A stretch of 5,585 bases of DNA, taken from positions 1 through 5,585 of the forward strand of contig JAHDWY010000023.1 in assembly GCA_023384315.1 (NCBI GenBank), in the 5' to 3' direction. The position numbers and the translations under genes are program-made. This stretch comes from Candidatus Hydrogenedentota bacterium. GTDB lineage: Bacteria > Hydrogenedentota > Hydrogenedentia > Hydrogenedentales > SLHB01. The notes under the pieces are model-generated. The model saw nothing but the letters and a program-made list of their open reading frames with translations. It did no database searches and was not told the origin of the DNA. Below, one piece after another: positions 1 to 5,490 of this stretch. Position 1 is the first letter of the stretch. Each line of letters opens with the position of its first letter.

Positions 1-514
1 CGTAAAGAATGGCGGCTCCAGCGAGGTAGATGGGGAAGAATGCTTTGTTGAAGAAGCGCTGCATGGGATCCTTGTCCAGATCCTTCGCGAACTTCTTGCA
101 CTTGTCGTAGCTGTCCAGCTTGGGATCGTCAAAGAAGTTCCAGAGAATGTGGGCCCACAAGAAGTTCTCGACCACCGGTGTATGGGGGTCCGGAGCCTCA
201 TCGGATTCCTTGTGATGCACGCGGTGCGTGGCCACCCATGTGATGGGGCCGCCCTGGAGTGCAAGACAGCCGAAGAAGGTCAAGAGGTACTCGACAGGCT
301 TCGGCGTCTTGTAGCTGCGATGGGTCAACAGCCGGTGATAACACAAGGTGATGCCCAAGCCGCCGGTCACCCAGAAGAGGACAAGGCAAAGGATGAGCCC
401 GGTCCAGCTGAAGGTGAAGGGGGCGGCCAGCGCGGCCGCGTGAATTAATCCGATGACCGCGATGGTCCCGTACTTGACATGCCGACGGGTGACCCAAGAC
501 GGTAGAAGTGCCAT
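1..514 (-). CDS. Acyl-CoA / fatty-acid desaturase, N-terminal part (truncated by window edge)
   Basis: Membrane di-iron desaturase (FA_desaturase family, delta-9 acyl-CoA desaturase type), which introduces a cis double bond into a saturated acyl chain using O2 and an electron donor. Translating the minus strand from the ATG at 514 gives 171 codons open to the window edge. Seen: histidine box 1 HRLLTH (residues 60-65), box 2 HRVHH (97-101) followed by a KESDEAPDPHTP stretch typical of the family, and two hydrophobic segments (about 17-34 and 38-58) before box 1. The third box (HNxHH) would lie beyond the window, so catalytic completeness cannot be judged. The start is supported by AAGGAA about 10 bases upstream, with AGGAG further out. 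It is transcribed away from the beta-propeller gene, from the shared region 515-777. The family call is firm; the exact acyl substrate and position of desaturation are not. Confidence 0.93.
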   Translation of the reverse strand, partial: MALLPSWVTRRHVKYGTIAVIGLIHAAALAAPFTFSWTGLILCLVLFWVTGGLGITLCYHRLLTHRSYKTPKPVEYLLTFFGCLALQGGPITWVATHRVHHKESDEAPDPHTPVVENFLWAHILWNFFDDPKLDSYDKCKKFAKDLDKDPMQRFFNKAFFPIYLAGAAILY

Positions 515-689
515 GATTTGGAAGTTCCTTTCTCCTGATAACGCGAGCCAGTCTCAACGGTCCAGCTCCGCCGCGTCCGCGGCGATGTATCCGCGATTCG
601 GCGGGGCACGCGGATATACCCTGTACTGGGTTTGATCCGTCTCCCGCCGCTACTGCCTTGCATGAGCGCGTCGCGCTCGTTGGGACGCT

Positions 690-756
690 AGTATACAGAT
701 TCCCGCGTCCATTTTCCCGCCAAAACCTGACTCCAAGGGGTTCCAATTTGTATACT
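690..756. repeat. Pair of oppositely oriented AGTATACA palindromic sites
   Basis: AGTATACA occurs at 690-697 and its reverse complement TGTATACT at 749-756. Each is centred on the self-complementary hexamer GTATAC (691-696 and 750-755), 59 bases apart. The match extends into flanking bases: read outward, both copies have the pattern C-x-AGTATACA-x-ATT. Two similar palindromes upstream of one start codon, six turns or less apart, would suit a dimeric repressor, and GTATAC-centred operators are known for GntR-type regulators. No regulator gene lies in the window, so this is a candidate operator pair only. Confidence 0.35.
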
Positions 757-761
757 CGACC

Positions 762-768
762 GAGGAGG
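762..768 (+). promoter_or_regulatory. Ribosome binding site GAGGAGG that decides a TTG start
   Basis: GAGGAGG lies nine bases before the TTG at 778-780. It is the strongest Shine-Dalgarno match near the 5' end of the propeller gene. The next codons encode an Arg-rich n-region and a hydrophobic core, so site and start support each other. The in-frame TTG codons at 658 and 748 have no comparable upstream site. Confidence 0.75.
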
Positions 769-777
769 ATTTCGATT

Positions 778-2103
778 TTGCGAAGATTTAGACTTTATGC
801 CGTTTGGCTGGCCTGTTCGGCCGCCCTAACCCTCTGTGTATCAAACGCCGAGACTGTGGCCGAAGTTTCGGACGTGGCACTGGTCTGGTCCGGCCATCCG
901 GTAGGATTTTCGCTCCTTACCGCCGGAGACACCCAATACGTTGCCTACTATGATTCCGAAAGGCGAATGACGGTTGCATCACGGACGCTCGGCGGAAGCG
1001 ATTGGCGCTACAAGGTGCTTCCTGAGACTGTCGCGTGGGACAGCCACAACTCCGTCACGATGGCCCTGGATGGAGCCGGGCAACTCCACGTGTCCGGCAA
1101 CATGCACGTCAAACCCCTGGTGTACTTCCGAACTCTTGAAGCCGGAAACATCGAAACCCTGGAGCGAATTCCGGCTATGACGGGAAAAGAAGAGGAGCGC
1201 GTGACGTATCCTCGCTTTTTTGAGGCGCCGGACGGTTCTCTGGTGTTCACATACCGTGACGGTTCCAGTGGTTCTGGGAATCAGATTTACAACGTTTACG
1301 ACGTGGGCACCCAACAGTGGCGGCGGTTGCTGGACCAGCCGCTCCTCGATGGCGAGGGGCTTATGAATGCCTATCCCGTTGGCCCCATGGTAGGCCCGGA
1401 CGGGTACTACCACCTCTGCTGGGTGTGGCGAGACACGCCGGACTGCGCGACGAACCACGACCCCGGCTACGCGCGCAGCAAAGATCTCGTCAATTGGGAA
1501 ACCGCCGGCGGTGAGCCATTGACGCTGCCGATTACGTTAGAAACGGCAGACACGGTCGATCCAGTACCTGCGGGTGGCGGAATCATCAATGGCAATACGC
1601 GAATCGGCTTCGACAGCACGAACCGCCCCATTGTGTCGTACCACAAGTTCGACGAGGACGGGAACACCCAGATTTACAATGCGCGGTTCGAGGGCAACCG
1701 CTGGATCGTGTATCAAACCAGCGACTGGGACTTCCGCTGGGAGTTCTCCGGCGGAGGGAGCATTGGCTTCGAGATTGGCGTAAGTCCCGTCGTCCACAAC
1801 GGAGAAACCGGTCTGACTCAGGCGTTTCGCAGCAAGCAGAAAGGCAGTGGCGTCTGGGTCTTGAATGAGGAAACGCTGCAAATCAAGGAAACCTTGAAAT
1901 CCGAGAACAAGACGCCTTCCGAGTTGAGGGCCGTTCGCTCGAGTTTTTCCGGGATGTCGGTGAAGTGGGCGAGCGATATCGGCAGCGCGCCGGAAGGGCG
2001 TTACGTCCTTCGCTGGGAAACCCTTGGGCAGAACCGCGATAAGCCTCGGGACCCGCCCTGGCCGGAACCTTCTCAGCTCCAGGTAATTCGCCTGGTTGAT
2101 TGA
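778..2103 (+). CDS. Exported BNR_4-type beta-propeller protein, polysaccharide-lyase-like
   Basis: Probable secreted carbohydrate-active or glycan-binding protein of 441 residues, related to BNR repeat-containing family (BNR_4) proteins, a fold shared with ulvan lyases of families PL24/PL25. The frame is open back to 658, but the TTG at 778 is preferred: GAGGAGG sits nine bases upstream and translation then begins MRRFRLYAVWLAC, a classic signal peptide with likely cleavage after SNA (residue 24). Numbered from this start, conserved-looking blocks are WDSHN (His90), SGNMH (His110), TYPRFF (Tyr144), YRDGSSGSG (Arg160), a CWVWRDTPDCATNHDPGYARSKDLVNW-like block (about 214-240, split here only in description), RIGFD and SYHKFDEDGNTQ (about 285-297). 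The His, His, Tyr and Arg positions resemble the catalytic set recalled for PL25 lyases. It stands alone: 190 bases separate it from the redox genes and no sulfatase or transporter adjoins it. Family is likely; enzymatic activity and substrate are inferred, and it may be a non-catalytic propeller. Confidence 0.8.
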   Translation: MRRFRLYAVWLACSAALTLCVSNAETVAEVSDVALVWSGHPVGFSLLTAGDTQYVAYYDSERRMTVASRTLGGSDWRYKVLPETVAWDSHNSVTMALDGAGQLHVSGNMHVKPLVYFRTLEAGNIETLERIPAMTGKEEERVTYPRFFEAPDGSLVFTYRDGSSGSGNQIYNVYDVGTQQWRRLLDQPLLDGEGLMNAYPVGPMVGPDGYYHLCWVWRDTPDCATNHDPGYARSKDLVNWETAGGEPLTLPITLETADTVDPVPAGGGIINGNTRIGFDSTNRPIVSYHKFDEDGNTQIYNARFEGNRWIVYQTSDWDFRWEFSGGGSIGFEIGVSPVVHNGETGLTQAFRSKQKGSGVWVLNEETLQIKETLKSENKTPSELRAVRSSFSGMSVKWASDIGSAPEGRYVLRWETLGQNRDKPRDPPWPEPSQLQVIRLVD

Positions 2104-2293
2104 TCGTTGGTGACAGGCTTTCGCCGTGCCCGCGAATAGATCTGCTGGACCGCGACGTGCGGCTGGACTACTCGCCAGTTGAGTTCGGCGTCGATTTGGG
2201 CAGAAACGCCCGTTTCGCGTTGTTCATTCTCTACAAGTTCCCGTGTGTGCAAGGTGTGGATGATACTCTGTCAATCGAAGGAGGGCTGTACGG
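2104..2293. other. Intergenic region upstream of the redox gene pair
   Basis: This gap between the propeller gene and the redoxin gene shows no convincing gene. It contains a short palindrome GAAACG-CC-CGTTTC (2203-2216), a GGCGT/ACGCC pair around it, and a direct repeat of GCTGGAC flanking CCGC-gacgt-GCGG (about 2140-2168). No stem followed by a T tract is seen, so no intrinsic terminator for the propeller gene can be called. GATACT at 2262-2267 could be a -10 box for the redox genes, but it has no good -35 partner. Confidence 0.4.
2279..2284 (+). promoter_or_regulatory. Ribosome binding site of the redoxin gene
   Basis: AGGAGG lies nine bases before the ATG at 2294. It is a full-strength Shine-Dalgarno site that fixes this start. 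Confidence 0.8.
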
Positions 2294-2926
2294 ATGAAGA
2301 CGAAAGCAATGCTCGGCGTGGCGACCCTGGTCGCGTGTGTTGGAGTGGGCGGAGTCGCCTTCATGATGAACGAGATGGCGCTGGCCGACGTGGCCGACCC
2401 ACCGGCGATTGGGACCGACTTCCCGTCATTCAATATGACGGACTACGAGGGCAAGACCCATTCGCTCGACGAGTATAAGGACAAAGTCCTGGTCCTGTCG
2501 TTTACTTCCCAGGGGTGTCCGTACTCCCGGGCCGCTGACCCGATCTACGCCAACCTGATGCAAGAGTACAAGGATGACGGCGTGGTCTTCCTGAGTGTCG
2601 ACGCGGACAAGAACAACGCGCCAAGCGACATTGAGGAGTACGCGACGGCCAAGAACGAGACCGGCAAGAAGCTTCCCTATCCCGTGTTGAAGGACGAGAT
2701 GAACAAGTACGCCGATACCATGGGGGCGACACGCACGCCGGAGATTTACATTAAGGACAAGGACGGCAAACTTGTGTATCACGGGGCCATCGACAACCAG
2801 AAGAAAACCGACGATCCCGAATATGTGAACTACGTGAAGAGCGCGCTGGACGAGGTACTTGCCGGTAAACCCGTCAGCACGCCGTCCAAGAGCGCATACG
2901 GCTGTGGCATCAAGCGGGCCAGCTAA
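2294..2926 (+). CDS. Exported redoxin / AhpC-TSA-like thioredoxin-fold protein
   Basis: Thioredoxin-fold protein of the redoxin/peroxiredoxin-like group, 210 residues, probably acting in the periplasm or anchored to the membrane in thiol or peroxide chemistry. The N terminus has Lys2 and Lys4, then a hydrophobic run (5-24) and a possible signal peptidase cut after ALA (residue 31). LVAC at 12-15 resembles a lipobox, but the hydrophobic run continues past it, so a lipoprotein is less likely. The redoxin domain covers about 36-190: entry motif PPAIGTDFPSFNMTDYEGK, strand VLVLSFTS, active-site segment GCPYS (Cys75 to Ser78), and the cis-proline segment TRTPEIYI (Pro149). The second cysteine of a CxxC is replaced by Ser78. 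A further cysteine lies near the C terminus in YGCGIKR (Cys204), a tail resembling those of single-cysteine PRX-like proteins. The next gene begins three bases after its stop, so the two are probably co-transcribed. Fold is confident; the exact reaction is not. Confidence 0.88.
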   Translation: MKTKAMLGVATLVACVGVGGVAFMMNEMALADVADPPAIGTDFPSFNMTDYEGKTHSLDEYKDKVLVLSFTSQGCPYSRAADPIYANLMQEYKDDGVVFLSVDADKNNAPSDIEEYATAKNETGKKLPYPVLKDEMNKYADTMGATRTPEIYIKDKDGKLVYHGAIDNQKKTDDPEYVNYVKSALDEVLAGKPVSTPSKSAYGCGIKRAS

Positions 2927-2929
2927 GCC

Positions 2930-3613
2930 GTGCGGCCGTCAATAGCCTGTATCTACCACGCGGCAGGCGCTTCTCTTCGATGGACGGAGCGCCTGCCGCT
3001 AGCCTTCCTAATCGCCCTATCGCTTGGCTTCGCCGGGTGTGGACTCTCGGAGCCGGCAGAAAACGCCGAGCCGCCGCTGCAAACGGAAGTGGCCGCCACG
3101 TCAGAGTCAGATGCGTCCGTGGAACCCCCGGAATCCGGCAGCTCTGACGCACCCGACAACGAAGATGCCGGCGTGACGCGGGTCGACAAGGCCAAGGCCG
3201 AAACGCTGCTTGACGAGACCGGCGGCAAGGTGCTTGTCGTGAATCTCTGGGCGACGTGGTGCCTGCCCTGCATAGCCGAGATGCCGCATCTCACCGCCTT
3301 TTACAACGGGATGAACTCAGAGTCCACTGCTTTTCTCAGTCTTTCGGCAGACGGCCCGCGGTTCATTGACGACGCGGTCGTGCCCTTCGTGAAGGAACAC
3401 AACCTGCCTTTTCCGGTCTACGCCCTCGATTTCGAGGACCCCGACCCCTTGATACTCGCCGGGATGCTGGGCGTAGAGGAGACCGGGTGGGACGGTGCGC
3501 TACCGGCGACCTTCCTCTTCAACCGTGAACGCAAGCTGGTAAAACACTGGTTCGAAGAGATCAAACCGGGGGAGTTGGAAGCGGCGGTGGCGGAAGTGTT
3601 GGCGGCGGGCTAA
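2930..3613 (+). CDS. TlpA/ResA-like thioredoxin-family lipoprotein
   Basis: Membrane-anchored thiol-disulfide oxidoreductase of 227 residues, likely facing the periplasm. The n-region contains Arg17 and Arg21, then a hydrophobic core LPLAFLIALSLGFAG ends at Cys37, a plausible lipobox (FAGC, with Leu further back). Residues 38-83 form a Glu/Ser/Pro/Ala-rich, acidic, low-complexity linker. The thioredoxin domain (about 84-227) has the strand VLVVNLWATW, the catalytic pair WCLPC (Cys111, Cys114), the following helix with AEMPHL, and the cis-proline segment ALPATFLF (Pro192). TlpA/ResA relatives reduce or maintain disulfides of exported proteins, for example in cytochrome c maturation; that role is inferred. 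The start is taken as GTG, the only start-type codon before the hydrophobic core. It has no clear Shine-Dalgarno site, lies three bases after the redoxin stop and is in the same frame, which suggests translational coupling. The n-region is long for a lipoprotein, so the true start is uncertain. Confidence 0.87.
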   Translation: MRPSIACIYHAAGASLRWTERLPLAFLIALSLGFAGCGLSEPAENAEPPLQTEVAATSESDASVEPPESGSSDAPDNEDAGVTRVDKAKAETLLDETGGKVLVVNLWATWCLPCIAEMPHLTAFYNGMNSESTAFLSLSADGPRFIDDAVVPFVKEHNLPFPVYALDFEDPDPLILAGMLGVEETGWDGALPATFLFNRERKLVKHWFEEIKPGELEAAVAEVLAAG

Positions 3614-3628
3614 GGGACCGACACGGGC

Positions 3629-3656
3629 ATGCTAAGGGCCTATGGGGCCCAGGCAT
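3629..3656 (+). terminator. Hairpin after the redox gene pair, possible terminator without T tract
   Basis: Sixteen bases after the lipoprotein stop, ATGCT (3629-3633) pairs with GGCAT (3652-3656, one G-T pair), and GGGCC (3636-3640) pairs with GGCCC (3646-3650) around the loop TATGG. A small internal loop separates the two stems. No T-rich tract follows, so it may be a weak terminator, an RNA 3'-end stabiliser, or chance. Confidence 0.4.
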
Positions 3657-3691
3657 CATCAAGCGAGTGTTACTCCTTACCGAGCGGAAAC

Positions 3692-3720
3692 TTGACAGGG
3701 GGAGGGGGTTATGGTACCAT
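3692..3720 (+). promoter_or_regulatory. Sigma70-type promoter of groEL
   Basis: TTGACA (3692-3697, perfect -35) and TACCAT (3715-3720, four of six consensus bases for -10) are separated by exactly 17 bases. Transcription would begin near 3727, just ahead of or inside the CIRCE operator. A repressor bound there would block initiation. Confidence 0.8.
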
Positions 3721-3729
3721 GGCGGGCTG

Positions 3730-3756
3730 TTAGCACTCGATTGTATAGAGTGCTAA
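3730..3756. promoter_or_regulatory. CIRCE operator (HrcA binding site)
   Basis: TTAGCACTC, nine spacer bases, then GAGTGCTAA: an exact match to the CIRCE consensus. The arms extend one further base on each side (G3729 with C3757). CIRCE is bound by the HrcA repressor, which is released on heat or unfolded-protein stress. Its place just downstream of the -10 box and upstream of groEL is the usual arrangement. hrcA itself is not in the window. Confidence 0.97.
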
Positions 3757-3805
3757 CATCGTTCCAGAAGTCAAGCAGCCCAAGAATCATAACCTAAAGC
3801 CGGTA

Positions 3806-3811
3806 AAGGAG
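3806..3811 (+). promoter_or_regulatory. Ribosome binding site of groEL
   Basis: AAGGAG lies nine bases before the ATG at 3821. It selects that start over an out-of-frame ATG at 3816. Confidence 0.85.
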
Positions 3812-3820
3812 ATAGATGCC

Positions 3821-5452
3821 ATGGCGAAGCAGATGGCCTTCAATCAGGAAGCCCGCAACGCGCTCCTGCGCGGAGCCGACATCCTCGCGGATGCCGTCAA
3901 AGCGACCCTCGGACCCAAGGGCCGCAACGTCGTGATCGAGAAGTCCTTTGGCGCCCCCAACATCACCAAGGACGGTGTGACGGTCGCCAAGGAAATTGAA
4001 TTGAAAGACGGCTACGAGAACATGGGCGCCCGCATGGTGCGCGAAGCCGCCAGCAAGACCCAGGACACGGCCGGCGACGGCACGACGACTGCGACGGTCC
4101 TTGCGCAGGACATGATCCACCAGGGCATGCGCCACGTGACCTCCGGCGCAAACCCCATGTACTTGAAGCGCGGCATGGAAAAAGCTCTGGCCGCCGCGCT
4201 AGATGCGGTGAAGGCCGCCAGCAAGAAGGTACGCAACAGCGAAGACATCGCCCACGTCGCCAGCATCTCCGCCAACGGCGATGAAGAGATCGGCAAGATG
4301 ATTGCCGACGCCATCGAGGCCGTCGGGCAGGATGGCGTTGTGACCATCGAAGAAGGCAAAGGCCTCGTCAGCGAGCTGGAAGTTGTGGACGGTATGCAGT
4401 TCGACCGCGGTTTTCTGTCCCCCTACTTCGTCACGAAGCCTGAGACCATGACGGCCGTGCTCGAGGATTGCTACATCCTCTGCTACGAGAAGAAGATCTC
4501 CTCCTTGCAGGACATCCTTCCCTTGTTACAGGCCATCGCGCAGAGCGGCAAGCCCCTGCTAATCATCGCGGAAGACGTGGACGGCGAAGCGCTCGCGGCG
4601 CTGGTGGTGAACCGGCTGCGCGGCGTGTTGACGTGCGCGGCGGTGAAAGCCCCTGCCTTCGGCGACCGGCGCAAAGAAATCCTGCGCGACATCGCGATCC
4701 TCACGGGCGGCATGTACCTGTCCGAGGAACTCGGCACGAAGCTTGAGAGCGTGACGCTCAAAGACCTTGGCCGCGCGAAGCGCGTGGAGATCAGCAAAGA
4801 CCATACGACGATCGTGCAAGGTGGCGGCAGCAAGAAAGACATCATGGGCCGGTGCGAGACGATCCGCAAGGCCATCGAGTCCACCACGTCGGATTACGAC
4901 CGCGAGAAGCTCCAGGAACGCCTGGCGAAACTTGCCGGCGGTGTTGCGGTGCTCAAGGTTGGCGCGGCGACGGAGATCGAACTGAAGGAGAAGAAGGCGC
5001 GCACCGATGACGCCTTGAACGCCACACGCGCAGCCATCGAAGAAGGGGTCGTCCCCGGCGGCGGCACGGCGTTGCTCGCGGCCCGCAAAAAGATCGACTC
5101 CCTGAAGCTGGAAGGCGACGAAGCCGCAGGCGCGTCTATCGTAAGCCATGCGCTAGGCGCGCCGCTGGCGCAGATTGCGCGCAATGCAGGTCTCGAAGGC
5201 AACGTGATGGTGCACGCGGTGCTGGACGCAAAGCCCGGTTTCGGACTCAACGCGGCGACCGGCAACATTGAAGATCTGGCGAAAGCCGGCATCATCGATC
5301 CGGCGAAGGTGATCGCGGCCGCGTTACGCAACGCAGTAAGCGTGGCCGGCGTGTTCGTCACGACGGAATGCCTGGTGACCGATATCCCGAAGAAAGAAAA
5401 GCCCGCGCCGGCCGACCCGCATCACGGCGGCGGCATGCCGGGCATGATGTAA
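3821..5452 (+). CDS. groEL: Chaperonin GroEL (Hsp60, Cpn60)
   Basis: ATP-driven folding chamber subunit of the cytoplasmic 14-mer that works with GroES. Full length at 543 residues, close to the usual 540-550. Equatorial domain: LGPKGRNVVIEK (30-41), TKDGVTVAKEIEL, and the nucleotide motif AGDGTTTATVLAQ with Asp86 (Asp87 of the E. coli protein). The ATP-hydrolysis aspartate is Asp397 in DDALNATRAA, followed by EEGVVPGGGTALL. Apical domain: FDRGFLSPYFV (195-204) and IAEDVDGEALAALVVNRLRG (249-268), with the hydrophobic substrate and GroES contact positions kept (Leu233, Leu236, Leu258, Val262, Val263). The tail ends HHGGGMPGMM, the typical Gly-Met repeat. Cysteines occur at 217, 221, 272, 345 and 517. 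Expression is set by the promoter and CIRCE upstream. No groES lies between CIRCE and groEL or in the 130 bases after, so groES must be elsewhere if present. Confidence 0.99.
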   Translation: MAKQMAFNQEARNALLRGADILADAVKATLGPKGRNVVIEKSFGAPNITKDGVTVAKEIELKDGYENMGARMVREAASKTQDTAGDGTTTATVLAQDMIHQGMRHVTSGANPMYLKRGMEKALAAALDAVKAASKKVRNSEDIAHVASISANGDEEIGKMIADAIEAVGQDGVVTIEEGKGLVSELEVVDGMQFDRGFLSPYFVTKPETMTAVLEDCYILCYEKKISSLQDILPLLQAIAQSGKPLLIIAEDVDGEALAALVVNRLRGVLTCAAVKAPAFGDRRKEILRDIAILTGGMYLSEELGTKLESVTLKDLGRAKRVEISKDHTTIVQGGGSKKDIMGRCETIRKAIESTTSDYDREKLQERLAKLAGGVAVLKVGAATEIELKEKKARTDDALNATRAAIEEGVVPGGGTALLAARKKIDSLKLEGDEAAGASIVSHALGAPLAQIARNAGLEGNVMVHAVLDAKPGFGLNAATGNIEDLAKAGIIDPAKVIAAALRNAVSVAGVFVTTECLVTDIPKKEKPAPADPHHGGGMPGMM

Positions 5453-5490
5453 TCTCCGATTCGTAAGGCGAGTTGTTGTAGCGGCGGCAA

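Larger units (their letters stand above)
515..777. promoter_or_regulatory. Divergent intergenic control region with multiple inverted repeats
   Basis: This non-coding stretch separates the minus-strand desaturase from the plus-strand beta-propeller gene and must hold both promoters. Inverted repeats seen: CGCCGCG-TC-CGCGGCG (569-584); TATCCGCG (588-595) paired with CGCGGATA (609-616); an imperfect GGAT..ACCC / GGGT..ATCC pair (612-638); and GAGCGCG-T-CGCGCTC (664-678). Two AGTATACA-type sites follow at 690-697 and 749-756. I found no pair of good -35 and -10 boxes on either strand. The open frames crossing this stretch lack family-like sequence. Its regulatory role is inferred from position and symmetry. 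Confidence 0.5.

Noticed and set aside
149..448. Plus-strand frame opposite the desaturase
   Set aside because: It is an antisense shadow of the desaturase with no recognisable motif or ribosome binding site.
198..746. Long minus-strand frame overlapping the desaturase and intergenic region
   Set aside because: It is in a different frame from the desaturase, is rich in Arg/Gly/Pro, and the real frame carries the histidine boxes.
727..756. CTGACT and TATACT, 18 bases apart, as the propeller promoter
   Set aside because: Transcription would start near 763, inside the GAGGAGG ribosome binding site, leaving no usable leader. The TATACT is better explained as part of the paired palindrome.
979..1458. 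159-codon minus-strand frame inside the propeller gene
   Set aside because: Shadow of a gene that has coherent conserved blocks and a signal peptide on the plus strand.
2100..2297. 65-codon frame starting at a TTG overlapping the propeller stop
   Set aside because: No ribosome binding site, no family-like sequence, and it runs into the redoxin start; treated as intergenic.
2305..2338. Lipobox LVAC making the redoxin a lipoprotein
   Set aside because: The hydrophobic run continues about nine residues beyond the cysteine, which fits a standard signal peptide or membrane anchor better.
4559..5149. 196-codon minus-strand frame inside groEL
   Set aside because: Antisense open frames are common under GC-rich groEL genes; composition is Arg/Ala/His-rich and lacks domain features.
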